The notes: generated by a model not told the origin, from the sequence alone. A stretch of DNA of 64,000 bases from Clostridia bacterium (GCA_017936765.1 JAGBEX010000013.1:28374-92373); one strand, 5' to 3'; counted from the first letter of the stretch, positions 51,320-60,670 are shown. Numbers and translations are program-made.

Positions 51320-52900
51320 ATGAAGAAACTCCTTGTACTTCTTATGACCATGGCGCTCCTGCTGACCTCCGCTGCCGCAGAAGCTCCGGCTGAGACCCTG
51401 ATCCACCTGGGCGAGACCATCACCGTAGACGGCCAGCCCATCACAGAAGACGTCACCGCCCCCGTCCACCTGACCCATGTGGTGGAGACCCATGCGGACG
51501 TTCCCGAAGAATTGCAGGGCATCAGCAACCGCATCGTCACCATCACCGCCGGGGGCAGCTACCGCATCAGCGGCAAGGCCATGGATGCCCAGATCGCTGT
51601 GAAAGCCCCCGCCGATGCGGATGTGCGGCTGATCCTGGATGGCGTTGACCTCACCTGCCGCACCCATGCGGCCATTGCGGTCTACAGCGCCCGTGACCCC
51701 CGGGTGGCAGGCGAATACGCTGTGACCATCGAATTGGCCGAAAACAGCGAGAACCTGATCATCGGCAGCCACAATGCCGCCGCCACCGAGGAGGAGCCGG
51801 AGTTCGACGGCGCCATCGGCTCCCAGGTCTCCCTGGGCTTTGAGGGCAGCGGCAGCCTCCGCGTGGATGCGGACAACGAGGGCGTGGAGGTGGCCTACGG
51901 TCACCTGACCATCAACGGCGGCGTGTTCCACATCGAGGCGGGCGATGACCCCCTGAACGTTTCCGAGGACGGCGTGGGCGTGCTGACCGTGAACGACGGC
52001 TACCTCTACTCCGCCGTGAAGAACGCCCAGGGCGGCGAGGGCGACGGCATCGACTCCAATGGCTGGATCGTCTTCAACGGCGGCACGGCCATCAACCTGG
52101 CGCACCCCGCCAGCCAGGACGGCGGCATCGACTCCGATATGGGCAGCACCATCAACGGCGGCATGATCGTGGGTGCAGGCAATATGTACGACCCCATCGA
52201 GAGCGACTCCCAGCAGCTGTTCATGATGCTGGAATTCTCCGAGCAGACCGACGACCTCATCGTGGTCACGGATGCCGTCGGCACGCCGGTTTTCGCCTAC
52301 GACTTCCCCTATGACTATATGTACATCGCTTTCTCCACCCCTGAGCTGAAGGAAAACGAACCCTACAGCGTGTACCTGGGCGGGGAGATCGAGGGTGTGG
52401 AGCAGGACGGCCTGTATACCACCATCACGGCCTACACCCCCGGCACCCTGCTGACCCATGGCGGCGGCGTAGCCCAGCAGCGGGGCGGAATGCAGATGCC
52501 CGCTGACATGGGTGCAATGGGCGGCCAGCCCCCGGAGATGCCCCAGGGCGGTATGTTTGACTTCAATGCACAGCGCAGCGCCTTTGCCTCCATTGACCTG
52601 AATGAGCTTCTGAAGGATGCCGACCTGAACGAGCTGCTCTCCGGCAAGGATCTGAACAGCCTGCTCACCGGCTTTGCCATCACCGACCTGCTGACCGAAG
52701 AGCAGATCAAGGCAGCCTTTGGCGAAAATGTGGACGTGAACGCCCTGGGCGGCTTCGGCAGCATGGGTCGTGGCTTTGGCGGCGGCTTCGGCGGCGGCAT
52801 GGGGCGCGGCATGGAATCCTCTGCGGAGGTGGCCACCACTCAGTTCATCCTCACCCGCGGAAACACGGCCTTCTCCAATGTGTCTGCTATAACGAAGTAA
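51320..52900 (+). CDS. Secreted Cthe_2159-like carbohydrate-binding beta-helix protein
   Basis: 526 aa. Signal peptide (1-20). The middle (about 60-370) is a right-handed beta-helix of the Cthe_2159/DUF4353 type, described as binding pectate or cellulose: AIAVYSARDPRVAGEYAVTI, TINGGVFHIEAGDDPLN and GIDSNGWIVFNGGTAI. The C-terminal 140 residues are different: a Met/Gly/Pro-rich stretch, then a leucine repeat (DLNELLKDADLNELLSGKDL), then a Gly/Phe/Met-rich run (GRGFGGGFGGGMGRGM). Start at ATG 51320 nine bases after GGAAGG; an ATG three codons earlier overlaps that site. Confidence 0.85.
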   Translation: MKKLLVLLMTMALLLTSAAAEAPAETLIHLGETITVDGQPITEDVTAPVHLTHVVETHADVPEELQGISNRIVTITAGGSYRISGKAMDAQIAVKAPADADVRLILDGVDLTCRTHAAIAVYSARDPRVAGEYAVTIELAENSENLIIGSHNAAATEEEPEFDGAIGSQVSLGFEGSGSLRVDADNEGVEVAYGHLTINGGVFHIEAGDDPLNVSEDGVGVLTVNDGYLYSAVKNAQGGEGDGIDSNGWIVFNGGTAINLAHPASQDGGIDSDMGSTINGGMIVGAGNMYDPIESDSQQLFMMLEFSEQTDDLIVVTDAVGTPVFAYDFPYDYMYIAFSTPELKENEPYSVYLGGEIEGVEQDGLYTTITAYTPGTLLTHGGGVAQQRGGMQMPADMGAMGGQPPEMPQGGMFDFNAQRSAFASIDLNELLKDADLNELLSGKDLNSLLTGFAITDLLTEEQIKAAFGENVDVNALGGFGSMGRGFGGGFGGGMGRGMESSAEVATTQFILTRGNTAFSNVSAITK

Positions 52901-52905
52901 ATCTG

Positions 52906-52938
52906 CGCCAGCCTGGCAAAAACAGGCTGGCGATTTTT
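52906..52938 (+). terminator. Terminator after the Cthe_2159-like gene
   Basis: CGCCAGCCTG/CAGGCTGGCG stem, then ATTTTT. Confidence 0.88.
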
Positions 52939-52950
52939 CTGTGCAGGGTA

Positions 52951-52979
52951 TTGCAATTCCTCCACATATCCTATATAAT
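52951..52979 (+). promoter_or_regulatory. Promoter of the pyrimidine biosynthesis operon
   Basis: TTGCAA (52951-52956), 17-bp spacer, TATAAT (52974-52979). Expected leader is only about 23 nt, so there is no room for a PyrR-type attenuator before pyrC. Confidence 0.75.
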
Positions 52980-53008
52980 ATATTGGATAGAGCAAAGGAG
53001 GATGGCCT

Positions 53009-54286
53009 GTGAAAACGCTGCTCAAGGGCGGTCAGGTTTACGACCAGGGTACCTTCGTTCCTATGGACATCGAAGTGACGGACGGCGTCATCACCGCCCG
53101 TGGTGCTTCTATTCTTCCCTCGACTGATTTCGACCGAGTGCTTGATGTGACCGGTCTCCATGTATTTCCCGGTTTCGTGGATGTTCATGTGCATCTGCGG
53201 GAGCCGGGTTTTTCTTATAAGGAGACCATCGCCACCGGCACCAGGGCCTGCGCACGGGGCGGCTACACCACCGTGTGCGCCATGCCCAACCTTTTCCCCG
53301 CCCCGGACAGCGATGAGCATCTGCGGGCACAGGAGGAACTCATCGCCCGGGATGCGGTGATCCGCGTGCTGCCCTATGGTACCATCACCCTGGGACAGAA
53401 GGGCGAGGGCCAGCTGACCGACATGGCCGCGCTGGCTGGGCGCGTGTGCGGCTTCTCCGATGACGGCCGGGGCGTGAAGGAGCGCGAGACCATGCGCCAG
53501 GCCATGCTGAACTGCAAGGCCGCAGACAGCATCATCGCCGCTCATTGCGAGGACATGAGCCTCATCCCCGCCGGCGGTGCCATCCATGATGGCGCTTTCG
53601 CCAGTGCGCACAACATCCCCGGCATCCCCTCCGAGAGCGAGTGGGGACCCATCGCCCGGGATGTGGAGCTGCTGAAGGAGACCGGCTGCCGCTACCATGT
53701 GTGCCACGTTTCCGCCAAGGAGAGCGTGGAGATCATCCGCCAGGCCAAGGCGCAGGGCATTGACATCACCTGCGAGACCGGCCCCCACTACCTGCTGATG
53801 TGCCAGGACGACCTGCAGGACGAAGGCCGCTTCAAGATGAACCCGCCCCTGCGGGACAAAGCCGACCAGGAAGCGCTGATCGCAGGCCTCCTGGACGGCA
53901 CCATCGACATGATCGCCACCGACCACGCCCCCCACTCCGCCGAGGAGAAGTCCAAGGGGCTGGCCAAGTCCGCCATGGGCGTGGTGGGCATCGAGACCGC
54001 CTTCCCGCTTTTGTACACTCACCTGGTGAAGCCGGGTGTGATCACCCTCGGCCAGCTGGTGGAAGCCCTCACCACCGCGCCCCGGAAGCGCTTCCGGCTG
54101 GACGGCGGCCTGAATGTGGGCGACCGGGCGGAGATCACCGTGTTTGACCTGAACGCCACCTCCACCATCGACCCCCAGGATTTCCTGTCCAAGGGTCACG
54201 CCACCCCCTTCGAGGGCTGGACGGTGGACGCGAAGTGCAGATATACCATCTGCGGCGACAAGATTGCTTATGAAGGAGGATGCTGA
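53009..54286 (+). CDS. pyrC: Dihydroorotase
   Basis: Zinc enzyme closing carbamoyl-aspartate to dihydroorotate. 425 aa type I enzyme: metal His in DVHVHLREPG, C-terminal CHVS, GPHYL and ATDHAPHS. GTG start at 53009 behind AAAGGAGG; a nearby ATG at 53002 is out of frame. First gene of pyrC-K-D-F-E-B-I; its stop overlaps pyrK by one base. carAB and pyrR are not in the window. Confidence 0.95.
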   Translation: MKTLLKGGQVYDQGTFVPMDIEVTDGVITARGASILPSTDFDRVLDVTGLHVFPGFVDVHVHLREPGFSYKETIATGTRACARGGYTTVCAMPNLFPAPDSDEHLRAQEELIARDAVIRVLPYGTITLGQKGEGQLTDMAALAGRVCGFSDDGRGVKERETMRQAMLNCKAADSIIAAHCEDMSLIPAGGAIHDGAFASAHNIPGIPSESEWGPIARDVELLKETGCRYHVCHVSAKESVEIIRQAKAQGIDITCETGPHYLLMCQDDLQDEGRFKMNPPLRDKADQEALIAGLLDGTIDMIATDHAPHSAEEKSKGLAKSAMGVVGIETAFPLLYTHLVKPGVITLGQLVEALTTAPRKRFRLDGGLNVGDRAEITVFDLNATSTIDPQDFLSKGHATPFEGWTVDAKCRYTICGDKIAYEGGC

Positions 54287-55008
54287 TGAACTTCCGCATA
54301 ATCGAAAATGTCCAGCTCACCGCCACCGTGTGGCAGATGAAGCTGGAGGGCGATGCCACGGGCATCACCAGGCCTGGCCAGTTTGTGCAGCTGAAGCTGC
54401 CGGAATTCTACCTGCGCCGCCCCATCTCCGTGTGCGACTGGACGGAGAACACCATCACCCTGGTGTACAAGGTGGTGGGACAGGGTACCGAGGCCATGGC
54501 GAAAATGCAGCCCGGCTTTGAGATGGACGTACTCACCGGCCTGGGCAACGGCTTTGATACCAGCCTCTGCGGCGACAAGCCCCTGCTCATCGGCGGCGGC
54601 GTGGGTCTGCCCCCTATGATCGGCCTGTGCCGCACCCTGCTGGAGGAAGGCAAGCATCCCACCGTGCTGGCAGGCTTCAACACCGCCGAGGAAGTCTTCC
54701 TCAAGGACACCGTGGAGCAGATGGGCGCCACCTTCGTGCTGGCCACCATGGACGGCTCCGCAGGCGTGAAGGGGCTGGTGACCGACGCCATGAAGGACAT
54801 CGACTTCGACAGCATAGCCACCTGCGGCCCCGAACCCATGCTGAAGGCCGTGTACAACGCTGCGGAAGTCCCCGGCCAGTTCTCCTTTGAGGAGCGCATG
54901 GGCTGCGGCTTCGGCGCCTGCATGGGCTGCAGCTGCAAGACCAAGTACGGCAACAAGCGTATCTGCAAAGACGGGCCTGTTCTGGTCAGAGAGGAGATTA
55001 TCTGGTAA
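54286..55008 (+). CDS. pyrK: Dihydroorotate dehydrogenase B electron transfer subunit
   Basis: 240 aa subunit carrying FAD and a [2Fe-2S] cluster that links PyrD to NAD+. FAD-binding LRRPISVCDW, NAD-binding GGGVGLPPM region, and C-terminal cluster cysteines in CGFGACMGCSCKTK and ICKDGPVL. Chosen ATG 54286 overlaps the pyrC stop and lies six bases after AAGGAGG; an ATG two codons earlier is also possible. Its presence proves the PyrD1B type. Confidence 0.95.
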   Translation: MNFRIIENVQLTATVWQMKLEGDATGITRPGQFVQLKLPEFYLRRPISVCDWTENTITLVYKVVGQGTEAMAKMQPGFEMDVLTGLGNGFDTSLCGDKPLLIGGGVGLPPMIGLCRTLLEEGKHPTVLAGFNTAEEVFLKDTVEQMGATFVLATMDGSAGVKGLVTDAMKDIDFDSIATCGPEPMLKAVYNAAEVPGQFSFEERMGCGFGACMGCSCKTKYGNKRICKDGPVLVREEIIW

Positions 55009-55087
55009 GCGGGCAGTGCCCGCCTCCATTCCGCCCAAGGCTTTGAAACCTTTACTTGACTTCCGCGCGCATACAGGAGGAAATCCA

Positions 55088-55993
55088 ATGAAAGACCTGA
55101 GCGTTATCCTCTCCGGCGTGAAGCTGGACAACCCCATCATCCCGGCCAGCGGCACCTACGGCTTCGGCCAGGAGTTCCTGCCCTACTATGATATCAACAT
55201 CCTCGGCTCCCTGAGCTTCAAGGGAACCACCAGCGAGTCTCGCTTCGGCAACCCCACGCCCCGCATTGCGGAGTGCCCGGGCGGGATGCTGAACTCCGTG
55301 GGCTTGCAGAACCCCGGCGTGGAGCATGTTATCGCCCACGAGCTGCCCCAGCTGCGCAAGACCTTCCGCAAGCCCATCATGGCCAACATCAGCGGCTTCT
55401 CGGTGGATGAATACGTCCATTGCGTGGAGCTGCTGACCAAGGAGGACCAGGTGGAGCTGCTGGAGGTGAACATCTCCTGCCCCAATGTGCATGGCGGCGG
55501 CATGGCCTTCGGCACCAGCCCCGAGGCAGCGGCCGAGATCACCCGCGCGGTGAAGAAGGTGGCCACCAAGCCCGTGTACATCAAGCTCTCCCCCAATGTG
55601 ACGGACATCGTGTCCATCGCTAAGGCCTGCGAGGACGCGGGCGCCGACGGCCTCTCCCTCATCAATACCATGCTGGGTATGCGCATCGACCTCAAGCGCC
55701 GCAAGCCCGTGCTGGCCAATGTGATGGGCGGCTACTCCGGCCCCGGCATCTTCCCGGTGGCGGTGCGCATGGTCTATCAGGTCACCGGCGCGGTGAAGAT
55801 CCCGGTCATCGGCATGGGCGGCATTTCCACGGCGCGGGACGTCATCGAAATGATGATGGCTGGCGCCAAGGCGGTGCAGGTAGGCGCGGCGAACCTGGTC
55901 AACCCTTATGCCTGCAAAGAGATCATCGAGCAGCTGCCTGTGGAAATGGAGAAGCTGGGCATCGAGCGCCTGGCGGATATCCAGCGCGTATAA
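55088..55993 (+). CDS. pyrD: Dihydroorotate dehydrogenase B (NAD+), catalytic subunit
   Basis: 301 aa, FMN-dependent oxidation of dihydroorotate to orotate. The catalytic Cys of class 1 enzymes is in EVNISCPNVHGGG (about residue 132); PASGTYGFG at the N-terminus and GMGGI near the phosphate site are present. ATG 55088 behind AGGAGG. Works with PyrK upstream. Hairpins follow in the gap to pyrF. Confidence 0.95.
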   Translation: MKDLSVILSGVKLDNPIIPASGTYGFGQEFLPYYDINILGSLSFKGTTSESRFGNPTPRIAECPGGMLNSVGLQNPGVEHVIAHELPQLRKTFRKPIMANISGFSVDEYVHCVELLTKEDQVELLEVNISCPNVHGGGMAFGTSPEAAAEITRAVKKVATKPVYIKLSPNVTDIVSIAKACEDAGADGLSLINTMLGMRIDLKRRKPVLANVMGGYSGPGIFPVAVRMVYQVTGAVKIPVIGMGGISTARDVIEMMMAGAKAVQVGAANLVNPYACKEIIEQLPVEMEKLGIERLADIQRV

Positions 55994-56014
55994 CCATCGC
56001 ACAAAAAACGGGTC

Positions 56015-56130
56015 AAGGGGCGATGCCCCTTGCGCAGGTGAAGGGGCGCGCAGCCCCTTCCCGCCGGAGGCACCCGCGCCGCAGCGCGAAAACGCCTCAC
56101 AACGCCTTTGCGGGGACGCAGTCCCTGCAA
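56015..56130 (+). repeat. Hairpin array in the pyrD-pyrF gap
   Basis: Stems AAGGGGC/GCCCCTT (56015-56031), GAAGGGGC/GCCCCTTC (56040-56060) and TTGCGGGGAC/GTCCCTGCAA (56108-56130, one mismatch). Same style as the modules of the mosaic elements. No T tracts, so not classical terminators. Confidence 0.65.
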
Positions 56131-56179
56131 ACAGTTCACTCAACTCCAAAGGAACATACATACAAGGAGGACACCCACC

Positions 56180-56878
56180 ATGGCTAAGGACGTCATCATT
56201 GCCCTGGACTTTGAAAACAAGGAAAAGACCCTGGCTTTCCTCGACCAGTTCACCGGCCGCAAGCCCTTTGTGAAGATCGGCATGGAGCTGTACTACGCCG
56301 AAGGCCCCGCCATTGTGAAGGAGATCAAGGCCCGCGGCCACAAGATCTTCCTCGACCTGAAGCTCCACGACATCCCCAACACCGTAAAGAAGGCCATGAT
56401 GGTGCTGCGCCACCTGGACGTGGACATGACCAACCTGCACGCCTCCGGCACCATCGCCATGATGGAAGCCGCCAAGGAAGGCCTCACCAAGGAGGACGGC
56501 TCCTGCGCCACCCTGCTGGCCGTGACCCAGCTGACCTCCACCAGCGAGGAACGTATGCAGAACGAGCTGCTGATCAACGCCACCATGCCCGACACCGTCA
56601 AAAAATACGCCCAGAACGCCAAGGCCGCCGGCCTGATGGGCGTGGTCTGCTCCCCCCTGGAGGCTGCCCTGGTGAAGGAAGCCTGCGGCCCCGATTTCAT
56701 GACCGTGACCCCCGGCATCCGCTTCGCTGACGGCGACGTGGGCGACCAGGTGCGCATCATGACCCCCGAAAAGGCTCGCGCCGCCAGCGACTACATCGTG
56801 GTGGGCCGGCCCATCACCGCGGCGGAAAACCCCGTTGCCGCCTATGAGCGCTGCATCCACGATTTCCTGGGTGAATAA
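56180..56878 (+). CDS. pyrF: Orotidine 5'-phosphate decarboxylase
   Basis: Final step of UMP synthesis. 232 aa, group I form. The catalytic Lys/Asp motif is [13 protein letters not shown] (about residue 56-68); VTPGIRF holds the phosphate-binding region. ATG 56180 behind AAGGAGG. The group I length fits a standalone enzyme. Confidence 0.95.
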   Translation: MAKDVIIALDFENKEKTLAFLDQFTGRKPFVKIGMELYYAEGPAIVKEIKARGHKIFLDLKLHDIPNTVKKAMMVLRHLDVDMTNLHASGTIAMMEAAKEGLTKEDGSCATLLAVTQLTSTSEERMQNELLINATMPDTVKKYAQNAKAAGLMGVVCSPLEAALVKEACGPDFMTVTPGIRFADGDVGDQVRIMTPEKARAASDYIVVGRPITAAENPVAAYERCIHDFLGE

Positions 56879-56884
56879 GGATTT

Positions 56885-56928
56885 CGCCTCTGCGGAGGCG
56901 ACCAAAGGGCTTTCCGATCGCCCTTTGG
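56885..56928 (+). repeat. Hairpin pair in the pyrF-pyrE gap
   Basis: CGCCTC/GAGGCG (56885-56900) and CCAAAGGGC/GCCCTTTGG (56902-56928), immediately after the pyrF stop. Confidence 0.6.
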
Positions 56929-56975
56929 AAACCTTCGGCAATCACCTATTTTGAAAATATAAAGGAGATAGTACC

Positions 56976-57632
56976 ATGGAAGCTTACAAGCATGAGTTTA
57001 TCAAGTTCCTCGAAGATGCTGGCGTACTGAAGTTTGGCGATTTCACCGCCAAGTCCGGCCGCAAGATCCCCTATTTCATCAACGCTGGTGACATCAAGAC
57101 CGGCGACCAGATCGCCAAGCTGGGCGAGTTCTACGCCCGCGCCTACATGGAGAAGATCGGCAACAAGCGCACCGTGCTGTATGGCCCCGCCTACAAGGGC
57201 ATCTCCATCGCTGTGTCCTCTGCCGTGGCGCTGAGCAAGCAGGGTCTGGACGTTCCCTTCTTCTTCAACCGCAAGGAAGTGAAGGATCACGGCGAGGGCG
57301 GCGTGTTTGTGGGCTATGTGCCCAAGGCCGGTGAGGAAGTGGTCATCGTGGAAGACGTGATCACCGCCGGTACCGCCATCCGCGAGAGCATGGCCATCCT
57401 GGGCAACCTGGAGGGCGTGAAGGTGGCCGCCACCTTCATCATGGTGGACCGCAAGGAAAAGGGCAAGACTGAAAAGTCCGCCATGGCCGAGGTCCAGGAC
57501 GAGTTCGGCTTCCCGGTCTACTCCGTGGTGGATGTGTACGACATCATCGAGTACCTGGAGCAGGACGAGAAGAACGCCGAGAACGTGCAGCGCATCAAGA
57601 ACTACCTGGCCGTGAACGGTGCGAAGGCCTAA
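56976..57632 (+). CDS. pyrE: Orotate phosphoribosyltransferase
   Basis: 218 aa. Joins orotate and PRPP to OMP. PRPP-binding motif VVIVEDVITAGTAIRE (about residue 120-135), flexible loop RKEVKDHGEGG. AAAGGAG before ATG 56976. The stop codon lies inside the first hairpin of the next array (57631). Confidence 0.95.
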   Translation: MEAYKHEFIKFLEDAGVLKFGDFTAKSGRKIPYFINAGDIKTGDQIAKLGEFYARAYMEKIGNKRTVLYGPAYKGISIAVSSAVALSKQGLDVPFFFNRKEVKDHGEGGVFVGYVPKAGEEVVIVEDVITAGTAIRESMAILGNLEGVKVAATFIMVDRKEKGKTEKSAMAEVQDEFGFPVYSVVDVYDIIEYLEQDEKNAENVQRIKNYLAVNGAKA

Positions 57633-57735
57633 GGGGATTTCATCCCCTTAGGGATCCCCTGACCAGAGGCTCTGCCTCTGGACTCCGGTCAGGGCGCTGC
57701 CCTGACAACCCGCCAAAGGGCCATTCGGCCCTCTG
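57631..57735 (+). repeat. Hairpin array in the pyrE-pyrB gap
   Basis: AAGGGGAT/ATCCCCTT (57631-57649, includes the pyrE stop), CCAGAGGC/GCCTCTGG (57663-57681), GTCAGGGC/GCCCTGAC (57688-57706) and a CAAAGGGCC/GGCCCTCTG type stem to about 57735. The second stem is the same module as in the mosaic elements at 10231 and 59125. Confidence 0.7.
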
Positions 57736-57791
57736 GACTCCCATTTTCTGTGTCCTTCGATGAATGTGTGCGTAAGATGAAAGGAAGCTTT

Positions 57792-58700
57792 ATGCGTCAT
57801 CTCATTGATATTACGGATTTCTCCGTTCAGGAGATCGAGGCCATTCTGGATCTGGGCGACAAGATGATCGCCGATCCCGCTGCCTACAGCGACTGCCTCA
57901 AGGGCAAGATCCTGGCCACCCTTTTCTTCGAGCCTTCCACCCGCACCCGCCTCTCCTTCGAGTCGGCTATGCTGAGCCTGGGCGGCTCTGTGCTGGGCTT
58001 CTCCTCTGCCGATAGCTCCTCCGCCGCCAAGGGCGAGAGCCTCACCGATACCATCCGCACCGTGGGCTGCTATGCGGACATCATCGCCATGCGCCACCCT
58101 AAGGAGGGCGCGCCCATGGCTGGCAGCTTCAAGACCACGGTGCCGATCATCAACGCTGGCGACGGTGGCCACAATCACCCCACCCAGACCCTCACCGACC
58201 TGATGACCATCCGCCGCGAAAAGGGCCGCCTCACCAACATGGTGGTGGGCCTGTGCGGTGACCTGAAGTTTGGCCGCACGGTGCATAGCCTCATTGGTGC
58301 CATGAGCCGCTATGAGGGCATCGAGTTTGTGCTGATCTCCCCGCCGGAGCTGAAGGTGCCTGCCTACATCACCCAGAACCTCAGCGACCGGGGCATCCCC
58401 TTCACCGAGGTGGAGACCATGGAGGAGGCCATGCCCAAGCTGGACGTGCTGTACATGACCCGCGTGCAGCGCGAGCGCTTCTTCAACGAGGCTGACTACA
58501 TCCGCCTGAAGGATACCTACATCCTCGATCCCGAAAAGCTGCGCACCGCCAAGGAAAGCCTGAGCATCATGCACCCCCTGCCCCGCGTGAACGAGATCTC
58601 CGTCAAGGTGGACGACGACCCCCGCGCCGTATATTTCAAGCAGGTGCGCAATGGCCGCTTTGTCCGCATGGCGCTGATCAAGACCCTTCTGGAGGCGTAA
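57792..58700 (+). CDS. pyrB: Aspartate carbamoyltransferase catalytic subunit
   Basis: 302 aa. Carbamoyl-phosphate binding [13 protein letters not shown] (about residue 46-58) and aspartate-binding LPRVNEIS are present. Start at ATG 57792 ([11 protein letters not shown]) just after AAGGAAG; an in-frame ATG five codons earlier is possible. One base separates it from pyrI, which encodes its regulatory partner. Confidence 0.95.
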   Translation: MRHLIDITDFSVQEIEAILDLGDKMIADPAAYSDCLKGKILATLFFEPSTRTRLSFESAMLSLGGSVLGFSSADSSSAAKGESLTDTIRTVGCYADIIAMRHPKEGAPMAGSFKTTVPIINAGDGGHNHPTQTLTDLMTIRREKGRLTNMVVGLCGDLKFGRTVHSLIGAMSRYEGIEFVLISPPELKVPAYITQNLSDRGIPFTEVETMEEAMPKLDVLYMTRVQRERFFNEADYIRLKDTYILDPEKLRTAKESLSIMHPLPRVNEISVKVDDDPRAVYFKQVRNGRFVRMALIKTLLEA

Positions 58701-58701
58701 G

Positions 58702-59124
58702 ATGAAAATTGATTCTATCAAGCGCGGCATCGTGCTGGATCACATCAAGGCCGGCCGCAGCATGGATATCTACAAGCTCCTGCACCTGGACGAGCTGGAA
58801 TGCTCCGTGGCCATCATCAAGAACGTCAAGTCCAATGCCATGGGCCGTAAGGATATCATCAAGATCGACGAGGAGATCACCATCGACCTCAACGTCCTGG
58901 GCTATATCGACCCCGGCATTACCGTGAACGTCATCGAGGACGGCGTCATCGTCGAAAAGAAGCACCTGGAGCTGCCCGAGCGCCTCACCAACGTGATCCG
59001 CTGCAAAAACCCCCGCTGCATCACCTCCGTGGAACCCGGCCTCGACCAGATCTTCCGCCTCGCCGACAAATCCCGCCAGATCTACCGCTGCATCTACTGC
59101 GACTCCGAGCGCAAGGCAAAGTGA
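58702..59124 (+). CDS. pyrI: Aspartate carbamoyltransferase regulatory subunit
   Basis: 140 aa. N-terminal allosteric domain (KRGIVLDHIKAGRSMDIYK) that binds CTP/ATP in relatives, and a C-terminal zinc domain with the four cysteines in RCKNPRCITS and YRCIYCDSE. Makes the PyrB complex allosteric. Last gene of the pyr operon; mosaic repeat element copy 3 starts at the stop codon. Confidence 0.95.
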   Translation: MKIDSIKRGIVLDHIKAGRSMDIYKLLHLDELECSVAIIKNVKSNAMGRKDIIKIDEEITIDLNVLGYIDPGITVNVIEDGVIVEKKHLELPERLTNVIRCKNPRCITSVEPGLDQIFRLADKSRQIYRCIYCDSERKAK

Positions 59125-59431
59125 CCAGAGGCTCTGCCTCTGGTCTCCGCCCAAGGGCTCTGCCCTTGGGGATCCCGCGAAGGGACTTCGTCCCTTTCGA
59201 AACCCATCCTGTGTGAGCATACAGGATGGGTTTTCCTTTGGGGTCACGGCGCATAACGGATGCGCCGCGACGCGGGGAAAGCGAGGGCTTGGCTCCCCCT
59301 TTGGGGGAGCTGTCAGCGCTTGCGCTGACTGAGAGGGCTGCGCCGCTTGCCTCAACGCCATACTTCCCCACGCCCCTGTAGGGGCGATCTGCGATCGCCC
59401 GCCCGTCCACAAACTTAATTCCGCATTCCGA
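59125..59431 (+). repeat. Mosaic palindromic repeat element, copy 3 (forward)
   Basis: Order: CCAGAGGC hairpin (59125-59143), CCAAGGGC hairpin (59151-59169), AAGGGAC hairpin (59180-59196), AAACCCATCCTGT hairpin (59200-59233), module with GGGTCACGGCGCATAACGG (59240-59277), GGGGGAGCTGTCAGCGC module (59289-59368), CCTGTAGGGGCGATCTGCGA module (59375-59400) and two 7-bp repeats (59418-59431). This accounts for the 336-bp gap after pyrI; no gene seen. Confidence 0.82.
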
Positions 59432-59434
59432 ATT

Positions 59435-59461
59435 AAAAAAAGGAGCTTTCGCTCCTTTTTT
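59435..59461. terminator. Bidirectional terminator at the 3' end of the second helicase gene
   Basis: AGGAGC-TTTC-GCTCCT stem flanked by seven A and seven T; touches the helicase stop codon. Confidence 0.85.
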
Positions 59462-60642
59462 TAAATGTTTTCGAAGAACGCTTCGCCGTTCTCATGCCGC
59501 AGCACATCATCCTCGAAGTGCAGGGGCAGGGGCTTGGCGATCATGTATTTCAGAATCTCATCCATGCGCACACTCTCCTGGAAGGTCACCAGGGAGAAGC
59601 TCACGCCGTGCTTGTGGGCGCGGCCGGTGCGGCCAATGCGGTGCAGGTAGTATTCGTTCTCGCTGGGCAGGTCGTAGTTGATCACAGCCTCCACATCGTC
59701 CACGTCAATGCCGCGGGCGGCCACGTCGGTGGCGATAAGGATGGGGAACTTGCCCTTGCGGAAGTCGCTCATCACCACATTGCGCTGGCTCTGCTTGATG
59801 TCGCCATGGATGCACTCGGCCTGGTAGCCCTCCTTCTTCAGGCGGGAGGTGAGCTTGTCGGTCATGAATTTGGTGTTGCAGAAGATCATGATGCGCTGAT
59901 ACACGTCCGCATCCAGCAGGTACAGCAGATGGTCGATCTTCTGATCCCGCTCGGTGGAAATGACGTACTGGGCGATCTGGGGGCGATCCTCCTTGGTGGC
60001 CTCCACGGTGATCTCCACCGGCTCGTGCTGATACTTCCAGGCAATGGTCAGCACGTCCTGATTGGTGGTGGCGGAGAACAGCACCAGCTGGCGGTCGGCG
60101 GGGGTGGCCTCGATGATCTTGGTCACGTCCTTCACAAAGCCCATGTTCAGCATTTCGTCGGCCTCGTCCAGCACCATGGTGTGAACGGCATCCAGATGGA
60201 TATTACCCCGCTGCATATGATCCAGCAGGCGGCCGGGGGTGGCAATGACCACCTGGGGTTTGCGCTTGAGGGCGTTGAGCTGCTTGGTGATGGGCTGGCC
60301 GCCATACAGCACCGCAATGCGGGCGCCCTGGATATACTTGGCCAGCTTGGTCAGCTCGTCACCGATCTGGATGGCCAGCTCGCGGGTGGGCGCCAGCACG
60401 ATCTCCTGCACCCGGTTGTCCTTCAGGGAGATGTACTCCAGCATGGGAATGCCGAAGGCGCAGGTCTTGCCGGTGCCGGTGGGGGCAATGGCGTTGATGT
60501 CCGCGCCGGACATCATCAGCGGAATGGTTTTGGCCTGGACGGTAGAGGGCGTGGTGAAGCCCATGTCCTTCACGGCCTTCAGCACTTCGACGGAGAGATC
60601 CATCTCGTCGAAGGAGGTTGGGATCATTTCTTCAGTAGACAA
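59461..60642 (-). CDS. DEAD/DEAH-box RNA helicase (short form)
   Basis: 393 aa, only the two helicase domains. Motif I APTGTGKT, PTRELA, DEAD (VLDEADEM), SAT, ARGID, HRIGRTGR are intact. It lacks the basic tail of the other helicase in this window (33780). Start taken as TTG 60642, six bases after AAAGGAG (MSTEEMIPTSFDE); an ATG seven codons upstream overlaps that site. The gene is flanked by inverted copies of the mosaic repeat element. Confidence 0.93.
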   Translation of the reverse strand: MSTEEMIPTSFDEMDLSVEVLKAVKDMGFTTPSTVQAKTIPLMMSGADINAIAPTGTGKTCAFGIPMLEYISLKDNRVQEIVLAPTRELAIQIGDELTKLAKYIQGARIAVLYGGQPITKQLNALKRKPQVVIATPGRLLDHMQRGNIHLDAVHTMVLDEADEMLNMGFVKDVTKIIEATPADRQLVLFSATTNQDVLTIAWKYQHEPVEITVEATKEDRPQIAQYVISTERDQKIDHLLYLLDADVYQRIMIFCNTKFMTDKLTSRLKKEGYQAECIHGDIKQSQRNVVMSDFRKGKFPILIATDVAARGIDVDDVEAVINYDLPSENEYYLHRIGRTGRAHKHGVSFSLVTFQESVRMDEILKYMIAKPLPLHFEDDVLRHENGEAFFENI

Positions 60643-60670
60643 ATTGTTTCTCCTTTCAAGCATGACAAAA

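Noticed and set aside
52980..53008. PyrR-binding attenuator before pyrC.
   Set aside because: The distance from promoter to start codon is too short and no conserved PyrR loop sequence is visible.
55994..57791. CRISPR array or phage attachment sites in the pyr operon hairpins.
   Set aside because: Stems differ in sequence, spacing is irregular, and there are no equal-length spacers or cas genes.
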